A DNA stretch of 6,231 bases from an uncultured Prevotella sp. (GTDB taxonomy: Bacteria; Bacteroidota; Bacteroidia; Bacteroidales; Bacteroidaceae). Shown here piece by piece: positions 1-5,483 of the stretch. The stretch spans positions 1 through 6,231 of the forward strand of contig CALZMK010000096.1 of NCBI GenBank assembly GCA_945788545.1. Direction: 5' to 3'. The translations under genes were made by a program, and so were the position numbers. Numbering within the stretch: position 1 is the first letter of the stretch; each line of letters opens with the position of its first letter. The notes under the pieces were generated by a model. It was not told the origin of the DNA. It did not search any database and saw nothing but the letters and a program-made list of their open reading frames with translations.

Positions 1-530
1 GCGAGGAGGTTATCGACATTCTTTATCATCTTGTCGTGAATCTTCTGCAGGTCGGCCTCGGCATCCTTCTCAAGGTCCTCGGAAAGTCCGTCCTTGATTG
101 CCTTCTTGAGTTTGTCCTTCACGTCGGCACGCACATTGCGAATCTGCACCTTCACGCCCTCACCAATCTTGTTGCACTGCTTGGAGAGTTCGCGGCGGCG
201 CTCCTCGGTGGGAACGGGAATGCCAAGACGGATAATCTCGCCGTTGTTCTCGGGAGTGATACCTACATCGGAGTCCATGATAGCCTTCTCGATTGCCTTT
301 ATCTGCTTCTTGTCCCAAGGGCGGATGGCAATAGAGCGCGGGTCGGGAGTAGAAAGGTTTGCTACCTGGTTGAGTGGCACCATAGAGCCGTAGGACTCAA
401 CCTTGATTCCGTCGAGAATAGCAACATTGGCGCGTCCTGCACGAATGCGGGCGAGCTGCTCTTCGAGATACATCACTGCCATCTCCATTTTCTCTTCGGC
501 ATTGCTAAGTGTTTCTTTTACGTCTATCAT
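1..530 (-). CDS. frr: Ribosome recycling factor (3'-truncated by window edge)
   Basis: With EF-G, this cytoplasmic protein splits the post-termination ribosome so that subunits can be reused. The reverse strand reads from an ATG at 530-528 for 176 codons without a stop, to the window edge. Family hallmarks are visible: an N-terminal helix with AVMYLEEQLARIRAGRAN (residues 18-35), the domain II stretch LDGIKVESYGSMVPLNQVA (39-57), TPENNGEIIRLGIP (92-105), and the C-terminal helix with VQIRNVRADVKDKLKKAIKDG (128-148). R131 and R134 correspond to the conserved arginines known from the E. coli protein. Bacteroidales homologues are about 186 residues, so only about 10 C-terminal residues are missing. 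The start fits the family N-terminus and sits about 20 nt from the predicted transcription start. It is transcribed divergently from metY. No internal damage is seen. Confidence 0.97.
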   Translation of the reverse strand, partial: MIDVKETLSNAEEKMEMAVMYLEEQLARIRAGRANVAILDGIKVESYGSMVPLNQVANLSTPDPRSIAIRPWDKKQIKAIEKAIMDSDVGITPENNGEIIRLGIPVPTEERRRELSKQCNKIGEGVKVQIRNVRADVKDKLKKAIKDGLSEDLEKDAEADLQKIHDKMIKNVDNLL

Positions 531-556
531 ATTTAATCGTATTTAATTTCACGACA

Positions 557-588
557 CAAAAATACGTATATTCCTTCAAATGACCAAA
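557..588 (-). promoter_or_regulatory. frr promoter (Bacteroidota -33/-7)
   Basis: On the minus strand, TTTG (588-585) is followed after exactly 20 bp by TATTTTTG (564-557). This matches the Bacteroidota primary sigma-factor consensus TTTG-N19-21-TAnnTTTG. It would start transcription near 550 and give a leader of about 20 nt before the frr ATG. The call rests on the motif alone. Confidence 0.8.
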
Positions 589-621
589 GGATTGAGCGTA
601 TTTTTTGATTTTTTAACCACA

Positions 622-649
622 CTTGCTATTATATATAATAAGGTGCAAG
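622..649. repeat. AT-rich dyad in divergent intergenic region
   Basis: A perfect 14-bp palindrome, TATTATATATAATA (627-640), is bracketed by CTTGC (622-626) and GCAAG (645-649), with a 4-nt bulge on the right side. It lies upstream of both divergent promoters. It could be a weak hairpin, a protein site, or simply AT-rich sequence; the inner palindrome is low-complexity. Confidence 0.35.
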
Positions 650-666
650 GAGAAAAAAAGGGCGAT

Positions 667-707
667 ATACCACGATTGTGGTATGCGAAATGCTATAGAT
701 GTGGTAT
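667..707 (+). promoter_or_regulatory. Putative operator: tandem palindromic sites upstream of metY
   Basis: ATACCAC (667-673), GATT, GTGGTAT (678-684) form an exact inverted repeat with 7-bp arms and a 4-bp spacer. The right half-site GTGGTAT recurs at 701-707, 23 bp later. It is preceded, at the same 4-bp spacing, by ATGCTAT (690-696), which matches the left arm at 4 of 7 positions. The region therefore reads as one strong and one degraded copy of an 18-bp dimer site. The second copy abuts the -33 element of the metY promoter; the first is centred about 68 bp upstream of the predicted transcription start. Such placement suits a transcription factor acting on metY-cysK. The factor is unknown. 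Confidence 0.6.
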
Positions 708-737
708 TTCGGGAATGAAAAAAACGTCGTACCTTTG
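707..737 (+). promoter_or_regulatory. metY-cysK promoter (Bacteroidota -33/-7)
   Basis: TACCTTTG at 730-737, followed by CAG, is a textbook Bacteroidota -7 element. A TTTC at 707-710, separated by 19 bp, serves as an imperfect -33 element. A weak -33 often goes with activator dependence, consistent with the palindromic sites beside it. The predicted transcription start is near 744, leaving a leader of about 76 nt, longer than those of the other promoters in this window. Confidence 0.82.
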
Positions 738-763
738 CAGCGCAATCCTGAAGTTCCTTCGGA

Positions 764-803
764 AATTAAAGGATTAAAGAATTAAAAGATTAAAGTATTA
801 ACA
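764..803 (+). repeat. Octamer tandem repeat in the metY leader
   Basis: Five consecutive 8-bp units run AATTAAAG, GATTAAAG, AATTAAAA, GATTAAAG, TATTAACA, the last one degenerate. They fill the middle of the predicted 5' untranslated region of metY. The leader has no ATG before position 821 and no stable hairpin was seen. The unit resembles the 3' part of the heptamer array before cysK; both contain AAAGATTAAAGT. Confidence 0.75.
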
Positions 804-820
804 ATTTAAAATAGAAGATT

Positions 821-2110
821 ATGAGCAACAAGAAACTTCATTTTGAGACACTACAACTTCATGTAGGACAGGAACAGGCCGACCCGACAACCGACTCGCG
901 CGCAGTGCCTATCTATCAGACAACATCCTACGTGTTCCGTAATTCACAACATGCCGCCGACCGATTCGGACTGCGCGATGCCGGTAATATCTACGGCCGA
1001 CTGACCAACTCGACACAGGGTGTGTTTGAAGACCGTGTGGCTGCCCTTGAGGGCGGTGTTGCCGGACTGGCAGTGGCATCAGGTGCAGCAGCCATCACCT
1101 ACGCTTTGCAGAACGTGGCTCGCAACGGCGATCATATCATCGCTGCCGACAACCTCTACGGCGGTACATACAACCTCGTGGAGCACACTCTATCGACACA
1201 GGGAGTGGAGACAACCATAGTAGATCCTTCTGACTTTGACGCTGTTGACAAGGCATTCCGCCCCAACACCAAGGCTATCATCATCGAGACATTCGGTAAT
1301 CCCAACGCCAGTGTGACTGATATCGACCGTATCTCGGAGATTGCCCACAAGCACAACACTATCGTGATTGTGGATAACACATTCGGCACACCGTTCCTCA
1401 TCCGTCCTATCGAACACGGAGCCGACGTGGTGGTGCACTCTGCCACTAAGTTTATCGGTGGACACGGTAGTTCGCTGGGAGGAGTAATCGTTGATGCTGG
1501 TAAGTTTGACTGGAAGGCCAACGCCGACAAATATCCATCAATAGCCCAGCCCGACCCAAGTTATCACGGTGCAGTGTTTGCAGATGTTGCTGGAGCAGCA
1601 GCCTTCGTAACCCGCATTCGTGCCGTCATCCTGCGCGACACAGGTGCTGCCATCTCGCCCTTCAACGCATGGATACTGCTTCAGGGACTGGAGACACTCT
1701 CACTGCGCGTGGAGCGTCATGCATTCAATACAAAGAAAGTGGTGGAATTCCTGGCAAATCATCCAAAGGTGGCAAAGGTGAACCATCCCTCACTACCCGA
1801 CCATCCCGACCATGCCTTGTATGAGGAACTCTTCCCCAATGGTGGCGGAAGCATCTTCACCTTCGAGGTAAAGGGTGGCGAGAAAGAGGCTTGGAGCGTG
1901 ATTGACAACCTGAAGATATTCTCGCTGTTGGCAAATGTGGCCGACGTGAAGAGTCTTGTAATCCATCCAGCAACAACAACCCACTCACAGCTCTCGCCCG
2001 AGGAACTCGAGCAGCAGCACATCTATCCCTCTACCATCCGATTGAGCATCGGTACGGAGCACTATGAGGACATCATTGAGGATCTTTCAAATGCTTTGGA
2101 AAGCATTTAA
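821..2110 (+). CDS. metY: O-acetylhomoserine sulfhydrylase / aminocarboxypropyltransferase (MetY type)
   Basis: This cytoplasmic PLP enzyme of the Cys/Met-metabolism family (gamma family, fold type I) makes homocysteine from O-acetylhomoserine and sulfide, the direct-sulfhydrylation route to methionine. The 429-residue length is typical of MetY and longer than most MetB/MetC proteins (about 380-400). Visible features: N-terminal [20 protein letters not shown] (9-28), YGR (58-60) contacting PLP phosphate from the partner subunit, ASGAAA (86-91), LYGGTYNL (112-119), IVDNTFGTP (183-191) with the pyridine-binding D185, [10 protein letters not shown] (207-216) with Schiff-base lysine K210, and the C-terminal [10 protein letters not shown] (404-413) with carboxylate-binding R407. 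The start is the first ATG after the promoter, with an A-rich upstream region. cysK follows 55 bp downstream. Family members can also act on O-acetylserine, so the substrate is inferred from similarity. Confidence 0.93.
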   Translation: MSNKKLHFETLQLHVGQEQADPTTDSRAVPIYQTTSYVFRNSQHAADRFGLRDAGNIYGRLTNSTQGVFEDRVAALEGGVAGLAVASGAAAITYALQNVARNGDHIIAADNLYGGTYNLVEHTLSTQGVETTIVDPSDFDAVDKAFRPNTKAIIIETFGNPNASVTDIDRISEIAHKHNTIVIVDNTFGTPFLIRPIEHGADVVVHSATKFIGGHGSSLGGVIVDAGKFDWKANADKYPSIAQPDPSYHGAVFADVAGAAAFVTRIRAVILRDTGAAISPFNAWILLQGLETLSLRVERHAFNTKKVVEFLANHPKVAKVNHPSLPDHPDHALYEELFPNGGGSIFTFEVKGGEKEAWSVIDNLKIFSLLANVADVKSLVIHPATTTHSQLSPEELEQQHIYPSTIRLSIGTEHYEDIIEDLSNALESI

Positions 2111-2112
2111 AA

Positions 2113-2161
2113 GAATTAGGGATTAGGGATTAGGAATTAGGAATTAGGAATTAAAGATTAA
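2113..2161 (+). repeat. Heptamer tandem repeat between metY and cysK
   Basis: Seven 7-bp units occupy nearly the whole 55-bp gap: GAATTAG, GGATTAG, GGATTAG, GAATTAG, GAATTAG, GAATTAA, AGATTAA. No TAnnTTTG promoter lies in the gap, so cysK is probably read from the metY promoter. The array ends 4 bp before the cysK ATG, so changes in copy number would alter the intergenic distance without touching either reading frame. Confidence 0.9.
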
Positions 2162-2165
2162 AGTT

Positions 2166-3113
2166 ATGACAAAGATAGCAAAACAACTGACAGAGCTTAT
2201 TGGAAAGACTCCATTGCTCGAACTGAATAAATTCTCGAAATCACATGGTATTGAGACCCCGATAATCGCCAAGGTGGAATTCTTCAATCCTGGCGGCAGT
2301 GTGAAAGACCGCATTGCGTTGGCAATGATAGAGGACGCTGAAAAGAAGGGACTGCTGAAACCGGGTGCCACAATAATCGAGCCTACCAGCGGCAACACTG
2401 GTGTGGGACTGGCTCTCGTGGCTGCCGTGAAGGGCTACAAACTCGTGTTGACAATGCCCGAGACGATGAGTATTGAGCGCCGCAACCTGGTGAAGGCTTA
2501 TGGTGCAGAGGTGAAGCTGACAAGCGGTGCTGCCGGTATGGCTGGTGCCATCAAGGCTGCCGAGGAACTGCGCGATGCCACTCCCGGATCAATCATCCTG
2601 CAGCAGTTTGAAAACCCAGCCAACCCCCAGAAGCACTACGACACCACCGGTGTTGAGTTGTGGGAGCAGACCGACGGCAACATCGACATCTTCGTTGCTG
2701 GTGTGGGTACAGGCGGAACAGTGAGCGGTATCGGTAAGCGACTCAAGGAGAAGAACCCGAACATCAAGATTGTGGCAGTGGAGCCAAAGTCGTCGGCAGT
2801 GCTCAATGGTCAGCCAAGCGGTCCTCACAAGATACAGGGTATTGGTGCGGGATTCATACCAAAGACATATAACAACGACGTTGTGGATGAGGTATTCGAC
2901 GTGGAAAATGACGATGCCATCCGCACAGGCCGACAATTGGCTCGCGAGGAAGGACTGCTGGTGGGCATTTCTTCGGGTGCCGCAGCCTTTGCCGCCAGTG
3001 AGATAGCGAAACGTCCAGAGAACAAAGGGAAGAAGATTGTTGCTCTACTTCCGGATACCGGAGAGAGGTATCTCTCAACTGTACTGTACGCATTTGACGA
3101 GTACCCTCTCTAA
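2166..3113 (+). CDS. cysK: Cysteine synthase A (O-acetylserine sulfhydrylase)
   Basis: This cytoplasmic fold-type II PLP enzyme makes L-cysteine from O-acetylserine and sulfide. The 315 residues match the usual CysK length. Signature elements: [10 protein letters not shown] (12-21), NPGGSVKDR (41-49) with the Schiff-base lysine K47, EPTSGNTG (72-79), the substrate-carboxylate loop, [10 protein letters not shown] (179-188), which binds PLP phosphate, [11 protein letters not shown] (222-232), GISSGAA (267-273) with the serine that contacts the pyridine nitrogen, and PDTGERY (296-302). All catalytic motifs are intact. The family also contains CysM-type and cystathionine beta-synthase-like enzymes, but the [11 protein letters not shown] motif and length favour CysK. 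Its position behind metY implies a shared transcript for sulfide incorporation; no serine or homoserine acetyltransferase gene is in the window. A long inverted repeat begins 25 bp after the stop. Confidence 0.96.
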   Translation: MTKIAKQLTELIGKTPLLELNKFSKSHGIETPIIAKVEFFNPGGSVKDRIALAMIEDAEKKGLLKPGATIIEPTSGNTGVGLALVAAVKGYKLVLTMPETMSIERRNLVKAYGAEVKLTSGAAGMAGAIKAAEELRDATPGSIILQQFENPANPQKHYDTTGVELWEQTDGNIDIFVAGVGTGGTVSGIGKRLKEKNPNIKIVAVEPKSSAVLNGQPSGPHKIQGIGAGFIPKTYNNDVVDEVFDVENDDAIRTGRQLAREEGLLVGISSGAAAFAASEIAKRPENKGKKIVALLPDTGERYLSTVLYAFDEYPL

Positions 3114-3137
3114 CCGGTATCGTATAGCCGAATAATA

Positions 3138-3220
3138 TTTAGGCACGGATTACACGGATTAACACGGATTTTTTGAATGTAGCCAAAGTTCTGTGTTAAT
3201 CCGTGTTTTCCGTGCCTAAA
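3138..3220. repeat. Long inverted repeat built of CACGGATTA units
   Basis: Arms 3138-3168 and 3190-3220 pair over 31 positions, with two mismatches (3150/3208, 3151/3207) and one G-T pair (3166/3192), around a 21-nt loop. The left arm is itself three direct units: CACGGATTA (3144-3152), CACGGATTAA (3153-3162) and CACGGATTT (3163-3171). The right arm repeats them inverted, with the inner unit degraded. The sequence after the stem is A-rich on the plus strand and lacks a T-run on the minus strand, so it is not a standard intrinsic terminator, although such a stem could still end or protect the cysK transcript. It has the look of a dispersed intergenic palindromic element. No target-site duplication is evident. 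Confidence 0.88.
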
Positions 3221-3249
3221 AAAATTAACGGAATTGTAACATGATTATT

Positions 3250-3280
3250 ATTGGTATTTCGAAAATTATGCGTAACTTTG
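3250..3280 (+). promoter_or_regulatory. Promoter of the two-component operon
   Basis: TAACTTTG (3273-3280), followed by CAG, is a good Bacteroidota -7 element. ATTG at 3250-3253, with 19 bp between, fits the -33 position. The predicted start near 3287 gives a leader of about 19 nt to the response-regulator ATG. The sequence before that ATG is A/T-rich and has no Shine-Dalgarno motif. Confidence 0.8.
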
Positions 3281-3305
3281 CAGCAAAATTCTAATAGTAA
3301 CAGTT

Positions 3306-3998
3306 ATGACAAAGAGCAATCAGAGAATACTCGTTGTGGATGACGAGCAAGACTTGTGCGAGATACTCAAATTCAATCTCGAAACAGAAGGTTATGAGGT
3401 GGAGACCGCCAATTCGGCCGAAGAGGCCATTGTGCTCGACATACCCTCATACGACCTGTTGCTGCTCGACGTGATGATGGGCGAGATGTCGGGATTTGCA
3501 CTGGCCAAAAAACTCAAGGCCGACGAGCGCACAAGCGGCATACCAATTATATTCCTCACTGCCCGCGACACTGAAAACGACACTGTGACGGGATTTAATC
3601 TCGGAGCCGACGACTATATATCCAAACCCTTCTCGATAAGGGAGGTGTTGGTGAGAATAAGAGCCGTACTAAGGCGCACCGCCCCACAGACGGAGGAAGG
3701 GGGAAAGAACATCCTGAAATACCAAGGACTCGTGCTCGACCTCGACAAGAAGACTGTCACCATCGAAGGCAAGGAAGTGGCATTCACCAAGACCGAGTTT
3801 GAGGTACTCCACACATTGCTCGACGAGCGAGGCAGAGTGTTCTCACGCCAGGAACTGATAAACCGCGTGTGGCCGTCCGACGTATTGGTGCTCGACCGCA
3901 CTGTGGATGTGAACATCACACGATTGAGGAAGAAGGTAGGGCCGTTTGCCAAGTGTATAGTGACAAGACTCGGATTCGGTTATCTATTTGAAGAATAA
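3306..3998 (+). CDS. OmpR/PhoB-family response regulator
   Basis: This is a cytoplasmic DNA-binding transcription factor activated by phosphorylation from a sensor kinase, most likely the one encoded next. The N-terminal receiver domain (about 7-122) has the acidic pair D12/D13, phosphoacceptor D55 in LLLLDVMMGEMSG, switch threonine T85 in IIFLTARD, and K107 in the SKPF motif. After a short linker, a winged-helix DNA-binding domain (about 135-230) shows the TKTEFEVLHTLLDERGRVFSR stretch (161-181), a recognition-helix region DRTVDVNITRLRKKVG (197-212), and a C-terminal hairpin ending GFGYLFEE. The 230-residue length is standard. The kinase gene starts 6 bp after the stop. Resemblance to PhoB/PhoP regulators is general; I see no evidence for phosphate control, so no symbol is assigned. 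Confidence 0.96.
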   Translation: MTKSNQRILVVDDEQDLCEILKFNLETEGYEVETANSAEEAIVLDIPSYDLLLLDVMMGEMSGFALAKKLKADERTSGIPIIFLTARDTENDTVTGFNLGADDYISKPFSIREVLVRIRAVLRRTAPQTEEGGKNILKYQGLVLDLDKKTVTIEGKEVAFTKTEFEVLHTLLDERGRVFSRQELINRVWPSDVLVLDRTVDVNITRLRKKVGPFAKCIVTRLGFGYLFEE

Positions 3999-4004
3999 GA
4001 AGAA

Positions 4005-5414
4005 ATGAAAATGACCATTGGAAGGAGGATATACCTTAGTATCCTCACGTTGTTTGCTGTATTTGCCATATTCTTCATCGTGTTTCAGCAATACCGCGAG
4101 AAAGAGTATAAGATAGAGACGCTCAACCAGCGCCTGCAGAGCTTTAATGTCAATATGGAGGAGGCATTGGGAGTGGATGGGCACAACAGCGGCAAGTCGA
4201 TGGACGAATATGTAAGGACGCATGGCATGCCATATCTGAGAGTGACTGTGGTTGACACACTCGGCATGGTGCTCTATGACAACCTGCGCAAGGACTACGG
4301 CAACATCTCCAACCATCGCCAGCGCAAGGAGATTAACGAGGCCATAGCCTATGGACACGGATATGACATCAACCGAGTGAGCAACACTATCCATGGCGAC
4401 TTCTTCTACTCTGCCACATATTTCCCCAGGCGTAATATCATTATCCGCAGTGCACTGCCCTATAACAACGAACTATCGGAGTCGCTGCGCGCCGACCAGC
4501 ACTTTATATGGTTTGCCTTAGGAGTGATGATATTGCTTTCACTGGTGCTTTACCAATTTATATGGCGACTGAACTCAAACATCAGCAAACTGCGCCTCTT
4601 CGCCCAGCGTGCCGACCGTGGTGAGAATCTCGACACCGAGGACCTCGCGGAGTTTCCCGACGACGAACTGGGAGAAATATCAGAGAGTATCATAAAAATA
4701 TACATCCGACTGCAAAAGACCAAGGAAGAGCAGAACATACTGAAGAGGCAACTCACACAGAACATCGCCCACGAACTCAAGACTCCCGTGGCAAGTATCC
4801 AGGGCTATCTCGAAACCATCATCGACAACCCCACCATCAAGGAAGACACCAAGGCGCAATTCCTTGATAGATGCTACGCGCAAAGCAAAAGACTCGGCAG
4901 TCTGCTCAACGACATATCGATGCTCAACCGCATGGACGACGGCAGTCAGATGATGGAATTCGAGGAAATCAACGTGTCGTTGACCATAAAGCAGATAATT
5001 AAGGAAACAGCTCTTCAACTGAAGGAAAAGAATATGAATTTCATTGACAACACTCCCGACAATATCATCATCCACGGAGCTGCGAGTGTGGTGTATAGTA
5101 TCTTCCGTAACCTGACAGACAACGCCATCGCGTATGCAGGCGAGGGCACCACCATCACACTCTCTGCCCATCAGACGGGCGAAGAGCATTGGAACTTCAC
5201 TTTCAGCGACAACGGCGTGGGTGTTGACAACAAGCATCTGCCTCGCCTCTTTGAGAGATTCTACAGAGTGGATAAGGGACGCAGCAGAAAATTGGGCGGC
5301 ACAGGGCTTGGACTTGCCATCGTAAAGAATGGAGTATTGCTTCACGGCGGTACGATAAAAGCCGAAAATAACCCAAATGGAGGCCTAAAATTCGAATTCT
5401 CGCTCTCAAAATGA
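4005..5414 (+). CDS. Two-transmembrane sensor histidine kinase, PhoR-like
   Basis: An inner-membrane sensor kinase of 469 residues, partner of the preceding regulator. TM1 spans about 9-28 and TM2 about 166-186. Between them is a periplasmic domain of about 135 residues with TVVDTLGMVLYDN (81-93) and NHRQRKEINEAIAYGHGYDINRVSNT (103-128, interior shown in part by NHRQRKEI and RVSNT), a layout resembling the PAS/Cache-like domain of PhoR-type kinases. A HAMP-like linker with LAEFPDDELGEISESI (214-229) leads to HisKA with phosphoacceptor H256 in IAHELKTPVASI. The HATPase domain has the N box FRNLTDNA (367-374), G1 DNGVG (402-406), F box LFERFYRVD (415-423) and G2 GGTGLGLAIV (431-440). All motifs are intact, so the kinase should be active. 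A second ATG two codons in (4011) is an equally plausible start. Confidence 0.95.
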   Translation: MKMTIGRRIYLSILTLFAVFAIFFIVFQQYREKEYKIETLNQRLQSFNVNMEEALGVDGHNSGKSMDEYVRTHGMPYLRVTVVDTLGMVLYDNLRKDYGNISNHRQRKEINEAIAYGHGYDINRVSNTIHGDFFYSATYFPRRNIIIRSALPYNNELSESLRADQHFIWFALGVMILLSLVLYQFIWRLNSNISKLRLFAQRADRGENLDTEDLAEFPDDELGEISESIIKIYIRLQKTKEEQNILKRQLTQNIAHELKTPVASIQGYLETIIDNPTIKEDTKAQFLDRCYAQSKRLGSLLNDISMLNRMDDGSQMMEFEEINVSLTIKQIIKETALQLKEKNMNFIDNTPDNIIIHGAASVVYSIFRNLTDNAIAYAGEGTTITLSAHQTGEEHWNFTFSDNGVGVDNKHLPRLFERFYRVDKGRSRKLGGTGLGLAIVKNGVLLHGGTIKAENNPNGGLKFEFSLSK

Positions 5415-5431
5415 TAAAAAACAGTAAAAAA

Positions 5432-5463
5432 TTTGGAGTTACGAAGAAAATAGCGTACCTTTG
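5432..5463 (+). promoter_or_regulatory. Promoter of the substrate-binding-domain gene
   Basis: TTTG (5432-5435), a 20-bp spacer, then TACCTTTG (5456-5463) form a perfect Bacteroidota promoter. The predicted start near 5470 leaves a leader of only about 14 nt before the ATG at 5484. It shows that the downstream gene has its own promoter, although no terminator separates it from the kinase gene, so read-through is possible. Confidence 0.85.
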
Positions 5464-5479
5464 TAGGCAATAATGCCTA
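5464..5479. promoter_or_regulatory. Small dyad at predicted transcription start
   Basis: TAGGCA (5464-5469) and TGCCTA (5474-5479) form a perfect 6-bp inverted repeat around ATAA. It begins immediately after the -7 element and covers the predicted start site, a position suited to a repressor site or a short 5' hairpin. It could also be chance. Confidence 0.4.
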
Positions 5480-5483
5480 TAGT

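Noticed and set aside
36..536. 166-codon plus-strand open frame over the frr region
   Set aside because: It lies antisense to frr, whose translation is unmistakable. The product is leucine/histidine-rich with no recognisable family, as expected of a complementary-strand shadow.
647..718. AAGGAG Shine-Dalgarno-like sequence with a small 11-codon frame from the ATG at 683
   Set aside because: The ATG is about 30 bp from the purine run, the frame is tiny, and it lies upstream of the metY promoter within the putative operator.
580..777. 65-codon plus-strand frame (begins MTKGLSVFF) in the divergent intergenic region
   Set aside because: It runs through the frr and metY promoters, the palindromic sites and the start of the leader repeat. 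It has no promoter of its own and no recognisable product.
738..820. SAM or other riboswitch in the metY leader
   Set aside because: No paired stems or conserved aptamer core could be found by eye; the segment is mostly octamer repeat. A covariance search would settle it.
2113..2161. CRISPR-like array
   Set aside because: The units are contiguous 7-mers without spacers and there are no cas genes; this is a simple tandem repeat.
3138..3220. Intrinsic terminator for cysK
   Set aside because: The stem is strong, but no T-run follows it on either strand and the arms carry internal direct repeats, so it was called a palindromic repeat instead. A role in ending the transcript is not excluded.
3253..3261. 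GGTATTTCG shared between the response-regulator promoter region and the metY promoter region (703-711)
   Set aside because: The distance to the -7 element differs (20 versus 27 bp) and the palindromic context is absent near 3253, so the 9-bp match is probably chance.
4680..5345. 221-codon minus-strand open frame inside the kinase gene
   Set aside because: It is antisense to the HisKA and HATPase coding sequence, has no promoter match that I could see, and its translation resembles no known family. Long antisense frames are common opposite such codon-biased genes.
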